A stretch of DNA of 11,954 bases from Thermoproteota archaeon (GCA_011605835.1 JAAOZJ010000112.1:1-11954); one strand, 5' to 3'; counted from the first letter of the stretch, positions 1-6,893 are shown. The notes: a model not told the origin generated them from the sequence alone. Translations and numbers: made by a program.

Positions 1-668
1 AGCTTCGGCTGCCTCCCCGTCTCCTTCCTGTAGAACAACACGAACCTGTTTATCGTCATCTCTATCATCGTCACCAGCTCCTCTATCGGGACGTCGACCT
101 CCTCGACCTCCTGCCCCACCAGCACTGACGCACCCGAGGGCACGTTCTCCTCTCCCTGCCAGAACGACGCCCTTATCCTCACTCCGTTTAAGGGCGTCAC
201 CTCGAAGCTCCAAGTGGCGTTCAAGTGCTCGACCACCACCCCTCCTATGTCCTCGACTGCCTTGCGCACCTCCTCGAGCGTCGACCCGTCCATCTCGATG
301 GTCAAGAAGTCTATGGCTTTCTTCTCGTAGAGCTTAGCCGCCTGTCCTCCAGCGAGCTGGACCAAACTTACGAGCTTCTTTGGTGTTGCCAGCTTCCCCT
401 GTAGGGCCCTCTCGAGGGCGTTGATTAAGTAGAGCAAGAGCCTGGAGTAATCTTCTTCCCTACTCAGCGGGTCGTGGACGTCCACTCTGACGTCGCCGTC
501 GGCCACGCTGATTTCATACTTGACCCCCAACACGTTGGCCTTCAAGGTCCTGATGCGGCCGATCGTCAACTCCCCGTTGACGCTCCTCGCTATGGTGTGC
601 ACGCTCGTCGCGGGTACGTTGTTGATCAACGACGCAAGCTTGCTTAATATCTCGGCTTTGACGTTCAT
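1..668 (-). CDS. DUF3786-like protein, N-terminal 222 residues (runs off window)
   Basis: An uninterrupted minus-strand frame runs from an ATG at 668-666 to the window edge, so the C-terminus is missing. The N-terminal half (residues 1-110) is mixed helix and strand with no motif I recognise. The second half, around residues 115-215, has the layout I associate with DUF3786 proteins: a strand-rich section, then an FWQGEENVPSGASVL stretch (169-183) resembling the family's 'gD-E-F-P-a-s' segment, then an acidic amphipathic helix from about 191. The function of that family is unknown to me. No signal peptide, membrane segment or metal-binding cysteine is visible; the fragment seems soluble. A CTATAAAG sequence lies only about 12-19 bases upstream of the ATG, which is close for a TATA box, so the start could be later; a second AT-rich element (CCTTTAAGTT) lies near 736-745. 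The reading frame is secure; the family name is tentative. Confidence 0.6.
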   Translation of the reverse strand, partial: MNVKAEILSKLASLINNVPATSVHTIARSVNGELTIGRIRTLKANVLGVKYEISVADGDVRVDVHDPLSREEDYSRLLLYLINALERALQGKLATPKKLVSLVQLAGGQAAKLYEKKAIDFLTIEMDGSTLEEVRKAVEDIGGVVVEHLNATWSFEVTPLNGVRIRASFWQGEENVPSGASVLVGQEVEEVDVPIEELVTMIEMTINRFVLFYRKETGRQPK

Positions 669-774
669 AGTCGCCCGCCTTTATAGAGACCGGAAATGGG
701 AATACTAACTTACTCGGTGCCGACTTGAGGCCTTCAACTTAAAGGGGTAGAAATTGGCGGTGGAAGGAGCGGGC

Positions 775-1024
775 CTAAACCCTTTGGAGGACTATCGCAG
801 CTCCCTGTCCTCCGCCGACGCAGGCTGTTGCGACCCCATAGTCTCCGCCGTGGAGCCTGAGTATGTGCGAGAGAGGCCCCACCAAGCGCGCGCCAGTGGG
901 CGCCGAGTGGGTGGCCTATCGCTATCGCCCCGCCTTTCACGTTGACCTTTTCGGGCTCTCTGGGCCTGCTGCGCGAGAACGGCGTCCTGACGAAGCCAGC
1001 AATATATACCTCTCCTAAGCTCAT
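775..1024 (-). pseudogene. Thiolase (acetyl-CoA C-acetyltransferase) remnant with large internal deletion and a 1-base frameshift
   Basis: Read on the minus strand from the ATG at 1024-1022, the sequence gives a typical thiolase N-terminus (SLGEVYIAGFVRTPFSRS). After only about 27 codons it jumps to the thiolase C-terminus, VNVKGGAIAIGHPLGA, which carries the GHP motif with the active-site His. Roughly 300 internal residues are gone, including the nucleophilic Cys region. One extra C after the GHPLGA codons (GCCCAC where GCCAC would keep frame) shifts the frame. Removing it restores TGARLV, then YGVATACVGGGQGAAIVL with the catalytic CVGGG motif, and a stop at 777-775. The length, 250 bases, equals 83 codons plus that one base. 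An SD-like TAGGAGATGAG and an AT-rich box remain upstream, so the promoter region outlived the gene. Thiolases condense two acetyl-CoA into acetoacetyl-CoA or cleave 3-ketoacyl-CoA; which subfamily this was cannot be told. It cannot encode an active enzyme. Confidence 0.9.
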
Positions 1025-1028
1025 GGGC

Positions 1029-1070
1029 TCATCTCCTAGTTAATGGTTAGTGTTAGAAATTAAAATTTTG
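1029..1070 (-). promoter_or_regulatory. Leftover promoter and Shine-Dalgarno of the thiolase remnant
   Basis: On the minus strand an AT-rich box (AAAATTTTAATTT, complement of about 1057-1069) lies about 33-45 bases before the thiolase ATG, a fitting distance for an archaeal TATA box plus a short leader. A purine-rich TAGGAGATGAG (complement of 1029-1039) sits 4-14 bases before the ATG and can pair with the 3' end of 16S rRNA. AAAATTTT is symmetric, so the orientation rests on the neighbouring gene alone. Confidence 0.45.
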
Positions 1071-1081
1071 CCGAAAGCTAA

Positions 1082-1224
1082 GTCGAGGCGTTCTTGAGAG
1101 TTGTAAGGAACGGCGAGGCACTCCTCTCGAGATCACGCTGGCGTGCGAGGGACCTTTGGCCGAGGACCTATTCTCAAGCGCGTTGTCAACCATAGCTCAG
1201 GTGCTTAAAACTCTAGACCTTTAG
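1082..1224 (+). pseudogene. Decayed small gene, possibly the KEOPS subunit Pcc1 (C-terminal part)
   Basis: Two adjoining frames together spell a protein-like end. From 1082 one frame reads VEAFLRVVRNGEALL. It then has two extra bases (TC in the CTCCTCTCGAG run at about 1121-1131), after which another frame reads EITLACEGPLAEDLF, then SSALSTIAQVLKTLDL, and stops at TAG 1222-1224. A helix, two strands and a closing helix ending in an 'alSTi--vLk-L-L' pattern resemble Pcc1, the small dimerising subunit of the KEOPS complex that makes the t6A base in tRNA. The first frame extends back to an ATG at 1043 but crosses TAA stops at 1061 and 1079, within the divergent thiolase promoter area, so that part may be coincidence. 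No ATG or GTG could start the second frame alone. That this is decayed coding sequence is fairly likely; the Pcc1 identity is a weak resemblance. Confidence 0.4.
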
Positions 1225-1225
1225 T

Positions 1226-1236
1226 AAAGTATATTT
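1226..1236 (+). promoter_or_regulatory. Probable BRE/TATA box of the rps13 operon
   Basis: The AT-rich AAAGTATATTT lies 53-63 bases before the S13 start and just after the stop of the decayed gene. A TATA box here would place transcription start near 1257-1262, giving a leader of about 30 bases that contains the GAGAGGG ribosome site. A second candidate, CTTAAAAC, lies at 1204-1211. Assignment is by position and composition only. Confidence 0.45.
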
Positions 1237-1288
1237 GTTGCCATCTGGCTCTCTAACTCACAAATCTTACGCGAAGAGAGGGCTGGCG

Positions 1289-1741
1289 ATGTCTCAAGAG
1301 TTCAGGCACATAGTCAGAATCGCAGGAGTGGACATAGACGGTGGCCTAAACATAGAGGAGGGCCTAGCTAAGATTAGGGGCATAGGCCCGACGCTCGCTA
1401 GGGCTATAGTCAACGTCCTCGACTTAGACAGGACCATGAGGATCGGTTACTTGTCGGACTTCATGGTTAAGAAGATAGAAGACGTCATAGCCAATCCTCT
1501 AAGATATGGCGTTCCTCATTGGGCCCTCAACAGGCAGAAGGACTATAGGACTGGGGGTTACAAGCTTTTGACAGGATCAGATCTGGTGCTCACCGTCAGA
1601 GAAGATGTTGAGAGGCTCAAGAGGATCAAGTGCTGGCGCGGCATAAGACACGCTCTCGGGCTGAAGGTCAGGGGGCAGTGCACTAGAACCACGGGCAGGG
1701 TGGGCATGACCGTTGGAGTCAAGAAGAAGCCGAAGGGCTAG
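1289..1741 (+). CDS. rps13: 30S ribosomal protein S13
   Basis: S13 of the small ribosomal subunit head contacts the P-site tRNA and the bridge to the large subunit. The 150-residue product begins SQEFRHIVRIAGVDIDGG, the archaeal/eukaryotic (S18e-like) N-terminus. It contains the helix-hairpin-helix segment AKIRGIGPTLARAI and ends in the basic tail GLKVRGQCTRTTGR-VG-TVGVKKK, which includes the conserved RGQ-T--TGR signature. The ATG at 1289 is preferred to an in-frame TTG at 1235: the 18 extra residues are not family-like, and a GAGAGGG ribosome site lies about 7 bases before 1289. It opens the operon and is followed after 14 bases by S4. Confidence 0.97.
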   Translation: MSQEFRHIVRIAGVDIDGGLNIEEGLAKIRGIGPTLARAIVNVLDLDRTMRIGYLSDFMVKKIEDVIANPLRYGVPHWALNRQKDYRTGGYKLLTGSDLVLTVREDVERLKRIKCWRGIRHALGLKVRGQCTRTTGRVGMTVGVKKKPKG

Positions 1742-1755
1742 GCAGAGGTGGCCTT

Positions 1756-2253
1756 ATGGGGGACCCTAAGAAGCCTAAGAAGACTTGGAAAGGCCCGCGG
1801 CACCCTTGGAGGAGGGATGTGCTTAGGAGGGAGATGGAACTCGTTGGAATCTACGGCCTCAGGAACAAGCGTGAACTCTGGAAGGCCATGACCATCTTGA
1901 GAAAGTTTAGGCACCACGCTAGGAGGCTTTTGGCCCAAAGAGATGAGAAGCAAGTCCAAGAGCTCTTGTCTAGGCTGCACAGGCTTGGCCTCTTGCCAGC
2001 AAATGCCACGCTCGATGACGTGCTTTCCTTAAGGGTCGAAGACATCTTGGAGAGGAGGCTTCAGACGATAGTCTTCAGAAAGGGCCTAGCTAAGAGCATG
2101 CACCACGCTCGCCAGCTAATAGTCCACGGCCACATTGCCATAGGCGGGGCGAGGGTAAGAACTCCCAACAGATTGGTAACTATAGACGAAGAGAAGCTCA
2201 TACACCCGGTCGGCCAGCCCATATCCGTTGAAAGCAGTGGAGGTGAAGGCTGA
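1756..2253 (+). CDS. rps4: 30S ribosomal protein S4
   Basis: S4 binds 16S rRNA early in small-subunit assembly. The 165-residue archaeal form (eukaryotic S9 type) starts MGDPKKPKKTWKGPRHPW, a family signature. It has a helical N-terminal domain (about 20-100) and an S4 RNA-binding domain (about 100-150), recognisable from RRLQTIVFRKGLAKSMHHAR and LIVHGHIAIGG-RV-TPN. GAGGTGG at 1744-1750 is a good ribosome site for the ATG. Its TGA stop shares one base with the ATG of rps11, so the two are probably translationally coupled. Confidence 0.97.
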   Translation: MGDPKKPKKTWKGPRHPWRRDVLRREMELVGIYGLRNKRELWKAMTILRKFRHHARRLLAQRDEKQVQELLSRLHRLGLLPANATLDDVLSLRVEDILERRLQTIVFRKGLAKSMHHARQLIVHGHIAIGGARVRTPNRLVTIDEEKLIHPVGQPISVESSGGEG

Positions 2254-2702
2254 TGTCCTCAGCTTCTTCCATCCCTACCACTCAGGCCTCGAGCCCCTCC
2301 GCTCAAAGCTCGTCGAAGCCTCTTAACTGGGGCATTGCTTGGATCTACGCCAGCTTCAATAACACGATAATACTGATAACTGACATGACCGGCGCCGAGA
2401 CAGTAGCAAGGGCCTCAGGCGGAATGGTGGTTAAGGCCGATAGGGAGAAGCCCTCGCCATATGCCGCTATGCTCGCAGCCACAAGGGCGGCCAAGATGGC
2501 CATGGAGAGAGGCATAAACGCTATCCACATCAGGGTCAGAGCGCCCGGCGGTAGCGGCCCCAAGATCCCAGGCCCGGGAGCTCAGGCGGCCATAAGGGCC
2601 TTAGCTAGGGCAGGCATGATAATAGGGAGCATAGAAGACGTGACCCCGATACCACACGACCACATAAGGAAGCCTGGCGGTAGGCGTGGCAGGAGAGTGT
2701 AG
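2253..2702 (+). CDS. rps11: 30S ribosomal protein S11
   Basis: S11 lies on the small-subunit platform near the E site. The core begins at about residue 25 (WGIAWIYASFNNTIILITDMTG) and contains the ASGGMVVKADREKPSPYAA segment, the RAPGGSGPKIPGPGAQAAIR loop (about 96-115) and the basic tail PIPHDHIRKPGGRRGRRV. At 149 residues it is a little long because the first 24 residues are a Ser/Thr/Pro/Ala-rich extension (12 serines), likely disordered. The TGATG junction with S4 supports this start, since no better in-frame start lies between it and the core. A 14-base gap separates it from rpoD. Confidence 0.97.
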   Translation: MSSASSIPTTQASSPSAQSSSKPLNWGIAWIYASFNNTIILITDMTGAETVARASGGMVVKADREKPSPYAAMLAATRAAKMAMERGINAIHIRVRAPGGSGPKIPGPGAQAAIRALARAGMIIGSIEDVTPIPHDHIRKPGGRRGRRV

Positions 2703-2716
2703 GGGGCCTATCAATC

Positions 2717-3517
2717 ATGGAGGTGGAGATCCTAGAGAGGCAGGGCAACGAGTTGCGCTTCGTAATCAGAGGCGTCAGTACAGCCTTCGTAAACTCCCTG
2801 AGGAGGACGGCTATAGCCGAGGTCCCGACGATGGCCATCGAGGACGTGGTCATCCTGACGAACTCCTCAGCGCTATTTGACGAAGTCATAGCTCACAGGC
2901 TTGGCTTAATACCCTTGACGACCCCCAAGGACGGCTATGTAATGCCCAAGGACTGCGAGTGCCGTGGTTCCGGATGCCCGAAGTGCCAGGCAAGACTCTA
3001 CTTGGACGTCAAGGCCGAGTTCCCGATGGTAGTGTACGCCAAAGACTTACTTTCCGACGACCCCAACGTGAGGCCTGTCTACGGCGACATACCCATAGTC
3101 AAGCTCGAGGCGGGCCAAGCACTGGTGCTGGAGGCCTACGCTCAACTTGGGCTAGGCAAAGACCATGCTAAGTGGCAACCAGTCTCTGCATGCGCGTACA
3201 AGTACTACCCCAAAGTGAACGTCATGGACGACTTGTGCGATGGATGCGGGAAGTGCGTCGAGGCTTGCGCGAAGGCCGTGTTGAAGCTGAATAAGGAGAA
3301 GGCCAAGGTCGTTGACATCTTAAAGTGCATGCTGTGCGGCGATTGCGTGGAGGCCTGTCCTAGAGGTGCGATCGACGTAGGCAAAGTCGATGGATGCTTC
3401 GTATTCTACTTAGAGTCAACGGGGACCTTGCCCCCTGAAGACGTAATAATTAAGTCGGCAGACGTGCTCATCGATAAGGCCAAGCGCTTCATAAAGGCCT
3501 TGGAGGAAGCCTCATGA
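2717..3517 (+). CDS. rpoD: DNA-directed RNA polymerase subunit D with two 4Fe-4S cluster motifs
   Basis: Subunit D (Rpb3/alpha-like) pairs with L to seed assembly of the archaeal polymerase. The 266-residue product starts with the alpha-like dimerisation motif (GVSTAFVNSLRRTAIAEVPT, residues 19-38), followed by IAHRLGLIPL (58-67). An Rpb3-like zinc motif, C80-x-C82...C87-x2-C90, comes next. A ferredoxin-like insert follows, with C174, C177, C180, C184 (cluster 1) and C204, C207, C210, C214-P (cluster 2); cluster 1 has Ala instead of the usual Pro after its last Cys. The dimerisation domain resumes at about 225 (GCFVFYLESTGTLPPEDVI). Fe-S clusters in archaeal D subunits are known and influence D-L assembly; occupancy here is inferred from the intact cysteine sets. 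The stop overlaps the ATG of rpl18e (ATGA). Confidence 0.96.
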   Translation: MEVEILERQGNELRFVIRGVSTAFVNSLRRTAIAEVPTMAIEDVVILTNSSALFDEVIAHRLGLIPLTTPKDGYVMPKDCECRGSGCPKCQARLYLDVKAEFPMVVYAKDLLSDDPNVRPVYGDIPIVKLEAGQALVLEAYAQLGLGKDHAKWQPVSACAYKYYPKVNVMDDLCDGCGKCVEACAKAVLKLNKEKAKVVDILKCMLCGDCVEACPRGAIDVGKVDGCFVFYLESTGTLPPEDVIIKSADVLIDKAKRFIKALEEAS

Positions 3518-3876
3518 AGGAGATAAGAGCCACCAACCCGATGATTAAGAAGATCGTAATAGCGCTGAGGAGGGCCTATAGGCAACACCACGCTAGGTTG
3601 TGGAGGGACCTCGTAGAGAGGATCAACAGGCCGAAGAGGAGGAGGGTAGCCGTGAACGTCAGCAGGATCAACAGATACACTCAGGCTAATGATGTGGTGG
3701 TCGTGCCGGGCAAAGTTCTCGGTGCTGGACTCATTGACCACCCGGTCACGGTGGCAGCGCTGCGGTTCTCCAAAAGTGCCAAGGAGAAGATCGAGAAGGT
3801 GGGTGGAAGGGCCTTGACCATAGAGCAACTGATACTTGAAAGGCCCACGGGCTCTGGCATCAAGATCATAGGGTGA
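3514..3876 (+). CDS. rpl18e: 50S ribosomal protein L18e
   Basis: L18e is the large-subunit protein related to bacterial L15 and found only in archaea and eukaryotes. The 120-residue product has the usual features: an N-terminal ATNPMIKKIVIALRRA helix, the basic RINRPKRRRVAVNVSRINRY segment (36-55), the VVVPGKVLGAGLIDHPVTVAA core (61-81) and a closing KVGGRALTIEQLI segment. Its ATG overlaps the rpoD stop by four bases and its TGA abuts the rpl13 start region, implying coupled translation. This is its normal place between rpoD and rpl13. Confidence 0.96.
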   Translation: MKEIRATNPMIKKIVIALRRAYRQHHARLWRDLVERINRPKRRRVAVNVSRINRYTQANDVVVVPGKVLGAGLIDHPVTVAALRFSKSAKEKIEKVGGRALTIEQLILERPTGSGIKIIG

Positions 3877-3881
3877 TGTTC

Positions 3882-4319
3882 ATGGAACAGGAAGCGGTCG
3901 TAGACGCTGAGGGGCAGATCCTCGGAAGGATGGCGAGCTTGGTCGCCAAGATGCTCTTGGCTGGTCAAAAGGTTGTGATCGTGAATGCGGAGAAGGCAGT
4001 CATATCGGGGAACAAGCAATCGATAATCGAAGAGTACAAGGAGTACGTACTGTCGAAGAAGACATGGAAGATGCCCGAAAAGGGTCCCAAGAAGTACAGA
4101 AGGCCGGATATTATCGTTAAGCGGGCGATAAGGGGTATGCTCCCATACAAGCGGTGGAAGGGCAGGGTAGCTTACAAGAATTTAAGAGTTTATATCGGCG
4201 TCCCCCAAGAGTACTCCGATAGGCCAAAGATAAAGTTCCCGGAAGCCGATGCGTCTCGGCTCGCTAGGAGGTACGTGACCGTGGGAGAGGTCGCCAAGGA
4301 GGTCGGGTGGAGCTCATGA
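3882..4319 (+). CDS. rpl13: 50S ribosomal protein L13
   Basis: L13 binds 23S rRNA early in large-subunit assembly. The 145-residue archaeal form starts EQEAVVDAEGQILGRMASLVAK and contains the nucleotide-like fold segment VVIVNAEKAVISG and the RAIRGMLPYKRWKGR signature (about 85-99). Three starts are possible in frame: GTG 3873, ATG 3876 and ATG 3882. I chose 3882 because GGTGATG at 3872-3878 matches the 16S anti-Shine-Dalgarno well and is correctly placed only for it; ATG 3876 would sit inside that site. Its stop overlaps the rps9 ATG. Confidence 0.94.
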   Translation: MEQEAVVDAEGQILGRMASLVAKMLLAGQKVVIVNAEKAVISGNKQSIIEEYKEYVLSKKTWKMPEKGPKKYRRPDIIVKRAIRGMLPYKRWKGRVAYKNLRVYIGVPQEYSDRPKIKFPEADASRLARRYVTVGEVAKEVGWSS

Positions 4320-4729
4320 GTGTCGCTCAGAGGATAGTCTTAACCAGCGGTAAGAGGAAGACTGCTATAGCGAGGGCCGTTGTGAAGGCCGGAAAGGGAA
4401 GGGTCTTCATTAACGGCAAGCCCCTCGAGATCTTGGAGCCCGAGGTAGCGCGCTGGAAGATCTTGGAGCCGTTACTGTTAGTAGGAGACTTGAGGAACCT
4501 CGTCGACATAGACGTGAGCGTCGAAGGCGGAGGGTTCATGGGCCAAGCAATCGCGTCAAGAATGGCAATAGCCAGAGGGCTCGTCGAGTTCTTCAAGGAC
4601 AAGCCGGAGGTCAAACAGATACTCCTCCAATACGATAGACACATGTTGGCGGGAGATCCCCGAGAGGCGGAGCCCAAGAAACCTCGCGGCAGGTCAGCAA
4701 GGGCTAAGAGGCAGAAGAGCTATAGATAG
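4316..4729 (+). CDS. rps9: 30S ribosomal protein S9
   Basis: S9 reaches with its C-terminal tail to the P-site tRNA anticodon loop. The 137-residue product has the SGKRKTAIARAVVKAGKGRV N-terminus, the GGGFMGQAIASRMAIARGLV central segment and the tail KPRGRSARAKRQKSYR, ending in the conserved K-x-YR. The ATG at 4316 is preceded by GGTGGAG five bases upstream and overlaps the L13 TGA as ATGA; a GTG at 4307 would add three residues but lies within the ribosome site. A 16-base gap leads to rpoN. Confidence 0.96.
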   Translation: MSVAQRIVLTSGKRKTAIARAVVKAGKGRVFINGKPLEILEPEVARWKILEPLLLVGDLRNLVDIDVSVEGGGFMGQAIASRMAIARGLVEFFKDKPEVKQILLQYDRHMLAGDPREAEPKKPRGRSARAKRQKSYR

Positions 4730-4745
4730 CATGAAGTGAGCGTTC

Positions 4746-4952
4746 ATGGTCATAATACCCGTGAGATGCTTCACTTGCGGCAAGCCAATAGGCCATCTCT
4801 ATGAAGAGTTTAAAAGGCGAATCGACGAAGGCGAGGATCCCAAGAAGGTCCTCGACGAACTAAACGTCAAGAGGTATTGCTGTAGGCGCATGTTATTGAG
4901 CCACATAGACCTTATAGACGAGCTCCTCATGTTCAAGAGGATATCGACTTAG
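4746..4952 (+). CDS. rpoN: DNA-directed RNA polymerase subunit N (Rpb10 homologue)
   Basis: Subunit N is a small zinc-bundle protein that helps join the D-L platform to the large polymerase subunits. The 68-residue product starts MVIIPVRCFTCGKPIG with C8-x2-C11 and has the paired C45-C46 in RYCCRRML; these four cysteines are the family's zinc ligands. Length and sequence are typical. In many archaea rpoK follows directly; here enolase follows after 16 bases and no rpoK-like frame is present, so rpoK must lie elsewhere. Confidence 0.97.
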   Translation: MVIIPVRCFTCGKPIGHLYEEFKRRIDEGEDPKKVLDELNVKRYCCRRMLLSHIDLIDELLMFKRIST

Positions 4953-4968
4953 CGCGAGGAGATGCTCG

Positions 4969-6237
4969 TTGGCCGAGACTATGATCGAAGACGTCTACGC
5001 TAGGAAGATATACGATAGCCGTGGAGGGCCGACGATAGAGGTCGAGGTCGTGACAGTCGATGGCTTTGGTAGAGCCTCCGCCCCGGCTGGTGCAAGTACC
5101 GGCGTTCACGAGGTCGTGGCCTTTCCAAAAGGAGGGGTTGACGAAGCCATAAAGCTCGTGAACGAAGTCGTGGCGGAGAAGCTCGTAGGCATGGACTCTA
5201 CGGATCAGGTCGCCGTCGACGATTTGTTGCACGAGATTGACGGGACTGAAAACTTTTCAAGGCTGGGAGGGGCCGCAGCTCTAGCGACATCAATAGCAGT
5301 GGCGAAGGCGGCTGCCTCGTCTCTCGGACTACCGCTCTTCCAGTACGTAGGGGGGACCTTTGCGGCCGAAATACCATTCCCCCTAGGTAATGTCATAGGC
5401 GGGGGGAAGCACGCTGGAGAGAGGGCTCCTAACATCCAAGAGTTCCTCGTAATCCCGGTAGGGGCCAGAAGCTATGGCGAGGCCCTAGAGCTCTGCTTCA
5501 GGGTCCACAGAGAAGTGGGCAGGATAATCGGCAAGTTCGACAAGTCGTTTGCCGGGGGCAGGGGCGACGAAGGCGCGTGGGCCGCGAACATATCGGACGA
5601 GGAGGCCTTTCAGGCCTTAAGCGAGGCATGCCACAACGTGAGCAACGAACTCGGGCGCAAGGTAGTGTTGGGGGTCGACTTCGCTGCTTCAAGCATGTGG
5701 ATCCCTGAGGAGAGGGCTTACCTCCTTAGGAGGGAGGGGAGGAGGCGGGCTCGAGAGGAGCAAATAAACTACGTGATTGAAGTGGCTGAGAGGTACGACT
5801 TAAGGTACATCGAAGACCCGCTCCAAGAAGAAGACTTCGAGGGGTTCAGCCTATTAACGAAGTCCATAGGTCATAGGGCCCTCATATGCGGCGACGACAT
5901 TTTCACCACAAACGTGGCTAGGATCAGGCAAGGGCTCGAGATCAAGGCCGCGAACGCCATAATAATAAAGCCGAACCAAGTCGGGACCCTCACCGATGCC
6001 TACAAGGCCCTGAGGATCGCGAGGACCGGCGGGCTGATGCCAGTGATGTCGCATAGGTCAGGGGAGACCGAAGATGCGTTCATAAGTCACCTGGCCGTCG
6101 GGCTTAGATGCCCAGTTATAAAGACCGGGGTTTTGGGCGGGGAGAGGATAGTAAAGCACAACGAGCTCATCAGGATTGAGGAGATGTTAGAAAACGTTAA
6201 ATGTATGGCTGAGCTCCCACCCCAACTAACTCGCTGA
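4969..6237 (+). CDS. eno: Enolase (phosphopyruvate hydratase)
   Basis: Interconverts 2-phosphoglycerate and phosphoenolpyruvate in cytosolic glycolysis and gluconeogenesis. The 422-residue length is normal. Visible motifs are the substrate loop GASTGVHE (41-48), the proton-transfer acid region GDEGAW (199-204, E201), metal ligands D237 in GVDFAASS, E282 in YIEDP and D309 in ICGDD, catalytic Lys K334 in IIKPNQVGT, SHRSGETED (361-369) and K385. No key residue is missing. The start is TTG at 4969: GAGGAG lies seven bases upstream, while the first in-frame ATG (4981) is too far from it. Enolase inside the rpoN-rps2 segment is a familiar archaeal arrangement. Two bases separate its stop from the first possible rps2 start. 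Confidence 0.97.
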   Translation: MAETMIEDVYARKIYDSRGGPTIEVEVVTVDGFGRASAPAGASTGVHEVVAFPKGGVDEAIKLVNEVVAEKLVGMDSTDQVAVDDLLHEIDGTENFSRLGGAAALATSIAVAKAAASSLGLPLFQYVGGTFAAEIPFPLGNVIGGGKHAGERAPNIQEFLVIPVGARSYGEALELCFRVHREVGRIIGKFDKSFAGGRGDEGAWAANISDEEAFQALSEACHNVSNELGRKVVLGVDFAASSMWIPEERAYLLRREGRRRAREEQINYVIEVAERYDLRYIEDPLQEEDFEGFSLLTKSIGHRALICGDDIFTTNVARIRQGLEIKAANAIIIKPNQVGTLTDAYKALRIARTGGLMPVMSHRSGETEDAFISHLAVGLRCPVIKTGVLGGERIVKHNELIRIEEMLENVKCMAELPPQLTR

Positions 6238-6247
6238 GGTGGATGAT

Positions 6248-6889
6248 GTGGCCCTGCAACAGAAGGAGTTGTTGATACCGAGAGAGGAGTACTTGAAGGC
6301 AGGGGTCCACTTGGGCACTCACATAAAGACCATCGCGCTCAGGCCGTTCATCTACAAGATCAGGCCCGACGGACTTTGCGTCATAGACCTCGCGAAAACC
6401 GATGAAAGGATAAGAATAGCTGCGAAGATGATAGCTAGGTACGACCCCCCTAAAGTCGTGGCCGTTTCGTCGAGGCAATACGGCTTTAGGTGTATTGAGA
6501 AGTTCGCGAACTTGACGGGCGCCATCGCGATTCCCGGACGCTTTGTCCCAGGCACATTCACGAACCCCAAGCTACCCTTCTACATGGAGCCTGAGCTCCT
6601 CATAGCGACCGACACTAGAGCAGACGAACAGGCCATAGATGAGGCCGCGAAGATAGGAGTCCCAGTAATAGCGTTCTGCGACACGGACAACGATGCCGCC
6701 TTCGTCGACTTAATAATACCAGTCAACAACAAAGGTAGGAAGTCGCTAGCGCTCGTCTATTGGCTTCTGACGCGCCAAGTGCTAAGAGAAAGAGGGGTAA
6801 TACCGCCTGATGGCGATCTGCCGGTGCCCGTCGCGGAGTTCGAGGCTAGGTTGCCAGTCGAAGAGGCCTCCTCTTCGGAGGAAAGTTAA
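6248..6889 (+). CDS. rps2: 30S ribosomal protein S2
   Basis: S2 sits between the head and body of the small subunit on the solvent side. The 213-residue product has the family signature AGVHLGTHIKT (about 16-26), the YKIRPDGLCVIDLAKTDERIR segment, RFVPGTFTNP (about 99-108) and the VPVIAFCDTD-D segment near residue 140. It ends in a short acidic/Ser tail (EEASSSEES). I chose GTG at 6248: GAGGTGGAT at 6236-6244 places a GGTG core about six bases upstream. A GTG at 6239 lies within that site and adds only three residues. It closes the ribosomal block; a 40-base gap follows. Confidence 0.94.
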   Translation: MALQQKELLIPREEYLKAGVHLGTHIKTIALRPFIYKIRPDGLCVIDLAKTDERIRIAAKMIARYDPPKVVAVSSRQYGFRCIEKFANLTGAIAIPGRFVPGTFTNPKLPFYMEPELLIATDTRADEQAIDEAAKIGVPVIAFCDTDNDAAFVDLIIPVNNKGRKSLALVYWLLTRQVLRERGVIPPDGDLPVPVAEFEARLPVEEASSSEES

Positions 6890-6893
6890 AGAG

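Noticed and set aside
669..774. Possible RNA gene or repeat between the DUF3786-like gene and the thiolase remnant
   Set aside because: No tRNA arms, strong hairpin or direct repeat could be seen; only AT-rich elements that may be promoter parts.
734..1024. The unshifted 96-codon reading of the thiolase remnant as a new small protein
   Set aside because: After GHPLGA this frame turns into Arg/Pro-rich sequence typical of out-of-frame reading, while the shifted frame gives a perfect thiolase C-terminus and stop.
1235..1288. N-terminal extension of S13 from the TTG at 1235
   Set aside because: The extra 18 residues do not resemble S13, the TTG overlaps the probable TATA box, and the ribosome site fits the ATG at 1289.
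6867..6881. CCTCC-TCTTC-GGAGG inverted repeat at the end of rps2, as a terminator
   Set aside because: The stem has only five pairs, lies inside the coding sequence of the acidic Ser-rich tail and lacks a following T-run; it is explained by the codons for that tail.
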